Assembly: GCA_964436235.1 (NCBI GenBank) | Contig: CAYTCW010000142.1 | Location: forward strand, 1-10,889 | Reading direction: 5' to 3' | From: UBA9980 sp964436235 | GTDB taxonomy: Bacteria; Muiribacteriota; UBA9980 | DNA length: 10,889 nt | Shown here: positions 1 to 5,512 of the stretch, in pieces | Numbering within the stretch: position 1 is the stretch's first letter | Layout of the letters: each line of letters begins with the position of its first letter | Translations under genes and position numbers: made by a program | Notes under the pieces: model-generated | Database searches by the model: none | Told to the model about the DNA's origin: nothing | The model's input: only the letters and a program-made list of their open reading frames with translations

Positions 1-232
1 GCTCCGCTCTCGGCCTCGAAATTCGTTCTTTTCTTGGAAAATAGAAAAGCAGTTATGTATGATAGAGTCAAACTATGACAATAAATTCTGAGTTATAAAT
101 CTAAGTTATTCTAACATAATTCAAGACCGCTTTCAATAACAAAATTAGCAATAAAATTAGCAAATGTCAGGCAAAACAAAATTAGAATGCTTTTACAAAA
201 TTAACGGCGCTTTTATATTTAATGAAAATAAA
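1..232. other. Upstream non-coding stretch with short direct repeats
   Basis: No gene can be supported here. The first 25 bases are GC-rich and the rest is strongly AT-rich, so the very start could be the tail of an upstream feature. Two plus-strand frames stay open from the window edge for 25-30 codons, but neither resembles a known protein. The element AAAATTAGCAA occurs at 141-151 and again at 153-163 (12 bp apart), with a partial copy at 178-187. These copies lie upstream of the promoter of the first gene and could be regulator sites or simple AT-rich drift. Confidence 0.4.
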
Positions 233-263
233 TTAAACTTTTTCGGCAAAGTTATAGTATAAT
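233..263 (+). promoter_or_regulatory. Candidate sigma-70 promoter for the SH3-domain gene
   Basis: A perfect -10 hexamer TATAAT lies at 258-263. The -35 is weak: TTAAAC at 233-238 gives a 19-bp spacer, or AAACTT at 235-240 gives 17 bp. Transcription would start near 270 and leave a leader of about 70 bases before the ATG at 342. The -10 match and the AT-rich surroundings are visible; activity is inferred. Confidence 0.45.
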
Positions 264-341
264 TTTAATGGGACGCTTGATTTGTTAAGCGCGTCCGATC
301 GATCATACGGTAATCAATTCTATTCAAAAGGGGCGATCTAT

Positions 342-1895
342 ATGACAAATAAATTAAATCCGATTATTTGCGCGGCGCTTACCGCGGGCGCGTTATTTAT
401 ATATTCACTGCCATGCGCCGCCGACATTAAGGCGGTTAACGAAAATATAAAAGCCGGCGAAGAAATCTGCGTGGATAATATAGACGAGAAAGGGGCCGCG
501 TTCGATAACGGTGAAAAAGCTACTGAGAGCCGGGCTTCGATTTTCCCGGCGACGGGCGTGGTTATTAACCTCGAAAAGATAGGATTAAACGTTAGAACGA
601 AGCCGTGGGGGACCATACTCGGAGTTTTGCCTAACTCGGCGCGCGTAACCGTAACCGGCGTGAGCGGCGAGTGGTATCAGATCGAATATAAGGGCCGGAC
701 CGCCTACGCTTATAAAACTTATATCGCCATAAATAACGGCGCGCAAACCGAAGCCGTTTCGGATAAAGATTCAGGTAAATCAACGGGCCGTATATCTGAT
801 AAAACAATCTATGAAATAACGGCGGATAAAAAGGCCGAAAAAATATCTAACGGTAATAATAATAGCAACAACACCAACGAAGCCGGCAGGAAAAATGTTG
901 ATAGAGAAGCTGCCGGCGAAGCCGGCATAAAAAACAACGACGGTAACGACAATAACAACGGAAACGGCAATTACGACGAAAATGAAAGAAAAAATGGCAA
1001 TTACGGCAAAAACGGCGAAGCCGGCACAAAAAATAACGACGGTAACGACGGTAAAGACAAACCCGGCACTTCATCTGCCGGGAATGACATACAGACAGCC
1101 GGCGCTACCCCTGCCGAAAAAGACATGCAGATAAGCGGCAAAAGCCAAAAAGGCGGCGCCGCTTTCATGGCCGCGACCGCTTCTTTGAGCCGCCAGGCGC
1201 GCGAGGAAGAGATTAAAAAAGCCGTTCTTAACGGCAATACTCCTTCGTTTTTAAATAAATTCAAGGAGGTCAGGGTAAAAAAAGTGCTTTCAGACGGTAA
1301 AGAACACACTATATCGTATTTTGCCGCGCCGGATTATCTTGCGGTCGGAAACGATTCCGATTACGTAAGAACTCCGATGAGCCCGGTAACGGCCCAGCAG
1401 ATAGCCGATAAACTCGGCTGCATGCTGCCGACGGCTAAAATGGTTGACGATATATACGCGCAGGCCTCGACCAAGTTGAACCCGCAGCCGATGTCATCCG
1501 GAAATTATCCCAACTGGCAGAACCAAATGATGAAAAGCGAATTTTACGCCGAACACCAGAAGCTCGTTCAGTCGCAGGCGGCTAAAGTCGGCCATAAAGA
1601 CGGCGAACTGGCGGCCGGCCATAAAAAAGATATCATTATCTCAAACAGCTTAAACGCTCATCCGGACAGAGTTATCATATACGGCTGGCAGTTGAAGGGC
1701 GGCAAAAATATCCAGCCGCTTTCGTGGATACACGAAAATTCATACGCCGACTACAGCCACGGCGTGCGCCTGATCAAACGCGAAATGATCGTTGACGGAG
1801 TTAAAATGGACTCCGCGGCCGTTCTTAAAGACACTGTTTTATCGGCGCTATTAAGCAAAGAAGGCGCTATGAAAGATATCAGAGCGGCAAGATAA
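342..1895 (+). CDS. Secreted SH3-domain protein with conserved C-terminal domain of unknown function
   Basis: A 517-residue exported protein, probably periplasmic or surface-linked. I chose the ATG at 342 because AAAAGGGG (326-333) lies 8 nt before it and a typical signal peptide follows at once (residues 1-27, ending PCAA before D28). An upstream in-frame TTG at 282 has no such support. There is no lipobox at C25. Residues about 70-128 form a bacterial SH3 (SH3b) domain: GLNVRT, VTGVSGEWYQIEYKGRTAY. SH3b domains usually bind peptidoglycan or other cell-wall ligands. Residues about 165-280 are a low-complexity Asn/Gly/Lys linker with an internal repeat. Residues about 290-510 form a globular region rich in conserved-looking motifs (GHKKDIIISN, RVIIYGW, IQPLSWIHE, YADYSHGVRLI). 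From memory it matches a family of exported 'hypothetical' proteins of myxobacteria and relatives. His427, His464 and His473 are candidates for catalytic or metal residues, but I know of no proven function. Confidence 0.75.
   Translation: MTNKLNPIICAALTAGALFIYSLPCAADIKAVNENIKAGEEICVDNIDEKGAAFDNGEKATESRASIFPATGVVINLEKIGLNVRTKPWGTILGVLPNSARVTVTGVSGEWYQIEYKGRTAYAYKTYIAINNGAQTEAVSDKDSGKSTGRISDKTIYEITADKKAEKISNGNNNSNNTNEAGRKNVDREAAGEAGIKNNDGNDNNNGNGNYDENERKNGNYGKNGEAGTKNNDGNDGKDKPGTSSAGNDIQTAGATPAEKDMQISGKSQKGGAAFMAATASLSRQAREEEIKKAVLNGNTPSFLNKFKEVRVKKVLSDGKEHTISYFAAPDYLAVGNDSDYVRTPMSPVTAQQIADKLGCMLPTAKMVDDIYAQASTKLNPQPMSSGNYPNWQNQMMKSEFYAEHQKLVQSQAAKVGHKDGELAAGHKKDIIISNSLNAHPDRVIIYGWQLKGGKNIQPLSWIHENSYADYSHGVRLIKREMIVDGVKMDSAAVLKDTVLSALLSKEGAMKDIRAAR
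915..1049 (+). repeat. Duplicated 36-bp segment inside the SH3-gene linker
   Basis: The 36 bases at 915-950 recur at 1014-1049 with only two differences, both at wobble or near-neutral positions. Both copies encode GEAG(I/T)KNNDGND. The stretch between them carries smaller echoes such as GGCAATTACG. The linker therefore seems to have grown by in-frame duplication of Asn/Gly-coding DNA. Confidence 0.8.
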
Positions 1896-1902
1896 CGGGG
1901 GA

Positions 1903-2035
1903 AGTCGTTAGTCGTTAGTCGTTAGTTGTTAGTCGTCACTCGGCAACCGTTAGTCGGCAGTCGTTAGTCGGCAGTCGTTAGTCGGCAGTCGTTAGTCGGC
2001 AACCGTTAGTCGGCAGTCGTTAGTCGGCAGTTATT
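1903..2035. repeat. Heptanucleotide tandem array (AGTCGTT / AGTCGGC), about 19 units
   Basis: Starting 7 bases after the stop of the SH3 gene, the sequence parses into an unbroken ladder of 7-mers. The first units are AGTCGTT; from 1952 AGTCGGC alternates with AGTCGTT, giving a 14-bp unit. A variant unit AACCGTT appears at 1945 and again at 2001, exactly 56 bp (four 14-mers) apart, which reveals a higher-order repeat. A 7-bp period does not keep reading frame and TAG recurs, so the array is non-coding. It resembles the short tandem heptamer repeats (STRR) seen between genes in some cyanobacteria and other bacteria. The array and the promoter region after it make up the 328-bp gene-free gap. 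Confidence 0.92.
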
Positions 2036-2109
2036 AATGGGCGATTATCAACAGGTTGCGTATCGTTTAAAAATAAATCTATTTTTTATTTTTATTTTTC
2101 GCCATAAAA

Positions 2110-2138
2110 TTGACAAAACCTATTTTGTGTTGTATAAT
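2110..2138 (+). promoter_or_regulatory. Consensus sigma-70 promoter of the FecR-domain gene
   Basis: TTGACA at 2110-2115 and TATAAT at 2133-2138 both match the consensus perfectly, with the ideal 17-bp spacer. The 30 bases before the -35 (2069-2099) are A/T only and include long A and T tracts, so they may act as an UP element. The same tract contains a weak A/U-only inverted repeat (2069-2077 with 2085-2093). Transcription would start near 2145, leaving a leader of about 79 bases. This is the strongest-looking promoter in the window. Confidence 0.85.
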
Positions 2139-2207
2139 TATTTTAACAACAATTAACATTAGCTCTTTGTTCGATTCTTATTGTTATTGTTGATTTTTAT
2201 TAATTAT

Positions 2208-2216
2208 AGGGGGTGG
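2208..2216 (+). promoter_or_regulatory. Shine-Dalgarno that fixes the GTG start of the FecR gene
   Basis: AGGGGGTGG ends 7 nt before the GTG at 2224. No other start codon in this frame is as well placed, and the signal peptide begins right at this GTG. Confidence 0.7.
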
Positions 2217-2223
2217 TTATTTA

Positions 2224-3027
2224 GTGAAGTTATTTATTAAAACTGCTTCTTTGTTATGCCTGACTGTTTTAATAACAATGATATCCATTAACTTCGCATA
2301 TTCGAATTCTGATATAATCAACATAGGTAAGGTGTCTTTAATCTCTGGCAGCGCGCAAATTCAGCGCGGTGAGGAAACCGACTGGTTGAAATTATCTTTC
2401 GACGATAAAATCAACGTTGGCGATAAAATAAAAGTTGCCGATGAATCAAAACTTGAAATATGCTATAACGACGGCAATATCCTCAGAGTAACCCCTAACA
2501 GCGAACTTGAAATAGCGCTTGAATCAATCAAGTTATATAATGGTCAAACCTGGTTAAGAATAGTTAAAGTCGGCAGTAAATTCGAAGTAATCGCGCCGAC
2601 ATTCGTAGCGGGCGTCAGAGGCACTGTATTCTCCGTTACGGCTAAAGCTAAAGACAACCAGAAAACCGGCGCGGTTAAAGTATGGAAAGGCCTCGTTGAA
2701 ACCAAAACGCCTCAAAAAGCCGTCATGGTATCAGAAGGACTCCACACCTCAATCGATGATGCTATCATATCCGAACCGGTTAATTTTGACCCGAAAAGCG
2801 TTAATGAATTTTCAGAAGGTTCATGGCAGGCAACCGATGCAGACACGGCCTATAAAAGATATATCAACCTTTTATTCAGCGGTATCGACGCTAATTTAGT
2901 CTCGACGAACCCTGAACTTAAAAGACAACTCGAAGAAAGAAAAAAATTACCCGAAGTTAGCGAAGCCTACAATACTTACAAAAATTATAACGACGCCCAG
3001 GCTATCGAAAACGCCATCAATCAATAA
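2224..3027 (+). CDS. Secreted FecR-domain protein
   Basis: A 267-residue exported protein. A signal peptide spans residues 1 to about 27 (KLFIKTASLLCLTVLITMIS core, then FAYS). The FecR domain follows at about 34-160. It opens with GKVSLISGSAQIQRG and carries the family hallmark IAPTFVAGVRGTVFSV at 123-138. In classical FecR this domain lies in the periplasm and senses a TonB receptor. Here there is no N-terminal cytoplasmic anti-sigma region, no neighbouring sigma factor and no TonB receptor, so a stand-alone secreted FecR protein (cell envelope or polymer binding) is more likely than iron-dicitrate signalling. The C-terminal 70 residues are charged and mostly helical, with no recognised domain. 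The gene is monocistronic: own consensus promoter upstream, strong terminator downstream. Confidence 0.88.
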   Translation: MKLFIKTASLLCLTVLITMISINFAYSNSDIINIGKVSLISGSAQIQRGEETDWLKLSFDDKINVGDKIKVADESKLEICYNDGNILRVTPNSELEIALESIKLYNGQTWLRIVKVGSKFEVIAPTFVAGVRGTVFSVTAKAKDNQKTGAVKVWKGLVETKTPQKAVMVSEGLHTSIDDAIISEPVNFDPKSVNEFSEGSWQATDADTAYKRYINLLFSGIDANLVSTNPELKRQLEERKKLPEVSEAYNTYKNYNDAQAIENAINQ

Positions 3028-3068
3028 CGGTATTAAAACAGAACGGTAATACAAAATAAGCAAACAAC

Positions 3069-3108
3069 CTTAAAAACCCTCGCTTCTTAACGGACGGGGG
3101 TTTTTAAG
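3069..3108 (+). terminator. Rho-independent terminator of the FecR gene
   Basis: CTTAAAAACCCTCG (3069-3082) pairs with CGGGGGTTTTTAAG (3095-3108). This gives a 14-bp stem with a single G-U pair and a 12-nt loop. The G-rich right arm runs into TTTTT. The A-rich left arm means it could also terminate minus-strand transcripts, though no minus-strand gene lies nearby. Confidence 0.9.
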
Positions 3109-3110
3109 AT

Positions 3111-3139
3111 TTTAACCGCCGCACGGACCCTGTTATAAT
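3111..3139 (+). promoter_or_regulatory. Candidate extended -10 promoter for the gene at 3208
   Basis: TGTTATAAT at 3131-3139 is an extended -10 (TGn plus perfect TATAAT). TTTAAC at 3111-3116 is a modest -35 with a 17-bp spacer. Transcription would start near 3146, directly after the preceding terminator, so the downstream gene has its own transcription unit. Confidence 0.6.
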
Positions 3140-3207
3140 CACGGGATTTTTTATGAAAATCAGGGTAGTAATAATGACGATAACAACATTAAAATAACGG
3201 AGTTTTC

Positions 3208-4548
3208 ATGCCTTTTCACATTAAAAAATTAAATGGCGTTTTAATAACCGCGATATTCATATTTATCGCCCTGACGATTGCTCAAACGGCATTATCGCCG
3301 TCAGCGGCGCCTCTAAACTTCATAACGGCAGCTTATAGCTCTGAAATAGACGATTTTAAATATATTCCCGCTAATTACGACCTGTTTATAAAAATAAAAC
3401 CGGGCGAATTGATCAAAGATTTGTCTGTATCCGGGCCGGTAAAAGTTTTTCTGGCGGCGACGCCTTTTAAAAATATATCAGCGGTTAAATCTATTTTATT
3501 ATTTATTGCTTTCGGAAAACATAAAAAAGGCAATATCGATTTTATATCCTTCATTCATACCCCGGCCGGTTTCGATTACGATAAATTATTAGATAATTTA
3601 TCGGCCCTGTCAGAAAAAGCCGGCAGCGGCGCAGATAACTTTAAAACCGGCGCTTACGATTCTAAAACCGTGTTTCGCTTCTATAATATGGCCGGTTGTT
3701 ACCATGATAAAAAAATTATATTATCGAGCGCGGCAGGTCTCAAAAAATTTATCAACTCTCTCAAAGATGGCCAGGCCGATAATTTGTCGAACCGTAAAGA
3801 CTTCGCGGCGGAATGCTCAACCGCAATGGACCGCGAAGCAAAAGCGCCTGTGATCGCAATTATAGGACCCGAATTTCTCGCCTCCGCCATTAATAATTTT
3901 GACGAAAATGAATTCGCGTATAAACCTTTTCTTAAAAATGCCAGCTGGATAACTTTTACCATCAACGGGCGCAATCTTAAGTCTTCGATAAAATTCAACG
4001 AAGCAAAGGACGCGGCGGCATTCAAAGAATCCGCGGACGGACAGTTCGCTCAATCGCTTAAAGAATCGGCGGAAACTCTCGCGGAAGTCGATATTATCGA
4101 AGTGGAAAGCGGCGGCGGCAAATTGACGCGCTTCGCCCTTAAAGAACTCGTTTACGCGCGCAAACTTCTTAAATTTATAATAGAGTTAAACAAATCGGCT
4201 AAGACGAATATTATTTCAAACGCGGTTGAAATTAATATAAATACGGCAGGCGATATAATTAAATCGATAGACGAACTGATATGCGCTCACATATATTCCT
4301 GGGATTTAATAACGCAATTATTCTTGTCGTCGGAAGCCGGCTGCGAACGCAATATCAAACTGCTCGAAACCGCGGCGCTTTTATACTTAGCTAAATATCC
4401 TGATAAGAAAAATTCGATAACGGTTGAAAATATTTATGAAAGCGAACTGCTCAACGATTTTTTGAAATGCCCCGCGGAAGGTAATTATAAAATAAGCGTT
4501 AACGAACGCAACAAAATAATAGTTAATTGTGACATTCACAAAAAATGA
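3208..4548 (+). CDS. Exported DUF3352-like protein with pilin-like C-terminal Cys tail
   Basis: A 446-residue protein of unknown function. The ATG at 3208 has GGAG at 3199-3202 just upstream. Residues 8-45 contain one hydrophobic segment (VLITAIFIFIALTIA) followed by an Ala-rich stretch ending AAYSS, so it is a signal peptide or membrane anchor. The body (about 50-310) has the layout I associate with DUF3352-like proteins: a YIPANYDLFIKIKP opening, then a strand, a short acidic turn and a loop around KKIILSSAAGLKKFINSLKDG. This is a similarity of pattern, not a firm family call. The end (about 378-446) shows Cys379-x2-Asn382, AxxxY at 389-393, Cys-Pro at 421-422, GxY at 425-427, then Cys441-x2-His444. 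That spacing is typical of C-terminal regions of pseudopilin-like proteins, yet there is no N-terminal prepilin (FTLIE) motif. The gene stands alone and converges on the response regulator gene. Confidence 0.7.
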   Translation: MPFHIKKLNGVLITAIFIFIALTIAQTALSPSAAPLNFITAAYSSEIDDFKYIPANYDLFIKIKPGELIKDLSVSGPVKVFLAATPFKNISAVKSILLFIAFGKHKKGNIDFISFIHTPAGFDYDKLLDNLSALSEKAGSGADNFKTGAYDSKTVFRFYNMAGCYHDKKIILSSAAGLKKFINSLKDGQADNLSNRKDFAAECSTAMDREAKAPVIAIIGPEFLASAINNFDENEFAYKPFLKNASWITFTINGRNLKSSIKFNEAKDAAAFKESADGQFAQSLKESAETLAEVDIIEVESGGGKLTRFALKELVYARKLLKFIIELNKSAKTNIISNAVEININTAGDIIKSIDELICAHIYSWDLITQLFLSSEAGCERNIKLLETAALLYLAKYPDKKNSITVENIYESELLNDFLKCPAEGNYKISVNERNKIIVNCDIHKK

Positions 4549-4555
4549 AAATAAA

Positions 4556-4619
4556 GTTATATTCAAACTGATTTATATTTAATCGGGGTTATATTCAAAC
4601 GGGGTTATATCCGGACACG
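4556..4619. repeat. Four tandem imperfect 16-bp repeats between convergent genes
   Basis: Units start at 4556, 4572, 4588 and 4604. Against the third unit (GTTATATTCAAACGGG) the others match at 14, 13 and 11 of 16 positions. The array fills 64 of the 72 bases between the stop codons of the two convergent genes. I see no hairpin terminator here, so the array occupies the place where one would be expected. An A/T-rich half and a C/G-rich half alternate along it. Confidence 0.8.
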
Positions 4620-4620
4620 C

Positions 4621-5337
4621 TTAATCGTCAGCTCTGACTTTATAACCGATGCCGTGGATGGTTTCGATCATATCGCCGCACGGCGATAATTTAGAGCGCA
4701 GACGCGACACATACGAATCGATGGTGCTGTTAGTTACGAAACCGCCGCCCCAAAGATCGGCTACGAGCGAACTGCGCTCGATGACGGCGTTTTTATTTTC
4801 GATAAGATATTTTAGAATGTCGAATTCATTTGGCGTGAGGCTTATGCGGCTGTTTTTAACGAAAACTTCGCGCAGGTTGAAGTTAACGGTTAAATCGCCC
4901 GAAACGAAAACCTTTACAACAGGATCTTTCACGCCATTTACGACGGAGCGTTTAATTATTTTCTTGACGCGTATATATAACTCTTTTAACGAAAATGGCT
5001 TGCATAAATAATCGTCCGCGCCCGATTCGAGACCGGCGATGCGGTCTTTTTCCGCGCTCTTAGACGATAGAATAATTACGGGATGCTCGCTGCCTGATGC
5101 GCGGAGACCTTTTAACAGATCGAGACCTGAACCGCCCGGCAGCTTTAAATCGAGAACTATAACATCAAAAAGTTTCGGTTTTAACTGAAGACAGGCAAAA
5201 AGCTCTTGCGCTTCCTCATAGGAATGAGTTATGGTGAATTCGAATTCGTCGGAATTAAACACCGCTTCCTGCAAAAGAGCGGCGAGAATTACATCATCTT
5301 CGATAACTAATATTTTAATTTTTTTTAATTTTTTCAT
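4621..5337 (-). CDS. OmpR/PhoB-family response regulator
   Basis: A 238-residue cytoplasmic transcription regulator of normal length. The receiver domain (about 7-125) has the acidic pair D14-D15, the phospho-acceptor D63 (VIVLDLKLP), S91 (IILSS) at the Thr/Ser switch and K113 (CKPF). The DNA-binding winged helix (about 145-236) shows SLTPNEFDILKYLIEN, the recognition-helix region STIDSYVSRLRSKL and the closing hairpin IHGIGYKV. These are hallmarks of the OmpR/PhoB class. Receiver phosphorylation normally promotes dimerisation on direct-repeat DNA. It is divergent from a hybrid kinase gene, and the likely last step of that phosphorelay is D63 here. The ATG has no Shine-Dalgarno: the bases before it are A/T only, and the best promoter would start transcription about two bases upstream. 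A leaderless message is therefore likely. No alternative start preserves the first receiver strand. Confidence 0.93.
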   Translation of the reverse strand: MKKLKKIKILVIEDDVILAALLQEAVFNSDEFEFTITHSYEEAQELFACLQLKPKLFDVIVLDLKLPGGSGLDLLKGLRASGSEHPVIILSSKSAEKDRIAGLESGADDYLCKPFSLKELYIRVKKIIKRSVVNGVKDPVVKVFVSGDLTVNFNLREVFVKNSRISLTPNEFDILKYLIENKNAVIERSSLVADLWGGGFVTNSTIDSYVSRLRSKLSPCGDMIETIHGIGYKVRADD

Positions 5338-5345
5338 ATACTAAT

Positions 5346-5374
5346 ATTTTAATTTAAAAATTCATGTTTGTCAA
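5346..5374 (-). promoter_or_regulatory. Sigma-70 promoter of the response regulator gene
   Basis: On the minus strand TTGACA (5374-5369) and TAAAAT (5351-5346) are separated by 17 bp. The expected start point is near 5339, only about two bases before the ATG at 5337. This promoter would therefore produce a leaderless or nearly leaderless mRNA. Confidence 0.65.
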
Positions 5375-5385
5375 GGGACTTTAAT

Positions 5386-5416
5386 AAATGATTTAAAACG
5401 AATTATAAACGAATTA
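5386..5416. promoter_or_regulatory. Candidate OmpR-type operator: tandem direct repeats AAACGAATTA
   Basis: AAACGAATTA occurs exactly at 5396-5405 and 5407-5416 (11-bp period). A weaker copy, AAATGATTTA (8 of 10), abuts them at 5386-5395. Proteins of the OmpR/PhoB class bind head-to-tail sites about one helical turn apart. The block lies between two divergent promoters: about -41 to -71 for the kinase gene and about -47 to -77 for the regulator gene. Both are normal activator positions. Binding by the adjacent regulator is inferred. Confidence 0.5.
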
Positions 5417-5421
5417 AATTA

Positions 5422-5450
5422 TTGATATTATTGAACTTTAATGTTATTAT
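5422..5450 (+). promoter_or_regulatory. Candidate promoter of the hybrid kinase gene
   Basis: TTGATA at 5422-5427 and TATTAT at 5445-5450 each match consensus at five of six positions, with a 17-bp spacer. A perfect TATAAT overlaps at 5448-5453, but with a 20-bp spacer. Transcription would start near 5457. The direct repeats at 5386-5416 end six bases before the -35. Confidence 0.5.
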
Positions 5451-5469
5451 AATCAGCAAAAATTTATTT

Positions 5470-5493
5470 TTAATTAATAACATAATTAATTAA
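5470..5493. repeat. A/T-only inverted repeat in the kinase-gene leader
   Basis: TTAATTAAT (5470-5478) is the reverse complement of ATTAATTAA (5485-5493), with six bases between. It lies about 20 bases before the kinase start codon. It could be a protein site or a weak RNA hairpin, but such symmetry arises easily in pure A/T DNA. Confidence 0.4.
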
Positions 5494-5512
5494 ATTAAAG
5501 TGGATACGCATT

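Noticed and set aside
1..78. 3' end of a plus-strand gene entering from the left
   Set aside because: Two frames are open for only 25-30 codons, neither resembles a protein I know, and no terminator or codon pattern separates them from chance.
282..341. Longer form of the SH3 protein starting at TTG 282
   Set aside because: It would place 20 polar residues before a clear signal peptide and has no ribosome site, unlike the ATG at 342.
847..1309. Minus-strand Cys/Arg/Tyr-rich frames opposite the SH3-gene linker
   Set aside because: They are shadows of the Asn/Gly-rich coding repeat; composition is extreme and no start signal is present.
1903..2035. CRISPR array
   Set aside because: The repeats are contiguous 7-mers with no unique spacers and no cas genes.
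2069..2099. Terminator for the SH3 gene in the A/T-rich tract
   Set aside because: The inverted repeat has only A-U pairs and would not form a stable terminator stem; an UP element is a simpler reading.
1903..2100. Iteron-like repeats, a DnaA-box-like TTATCAACA (2045-2053) and an A/T-rich tract, as in a replication origin
   Set aside because: The box deviates from consensus and is single, the repeats are 7-mers rather than the usual longer iterons, and no replication initiator gene is near.
2147..2192. CAACAAT ... ATTGTTG inverted repeat in the FecR leader as a riboswitch or regulatory hairpin
   Set aside because: Only seven mostly A-U pairs around a 32-base loop in A/T-rich DNA; no riboswitch core is recognisable.
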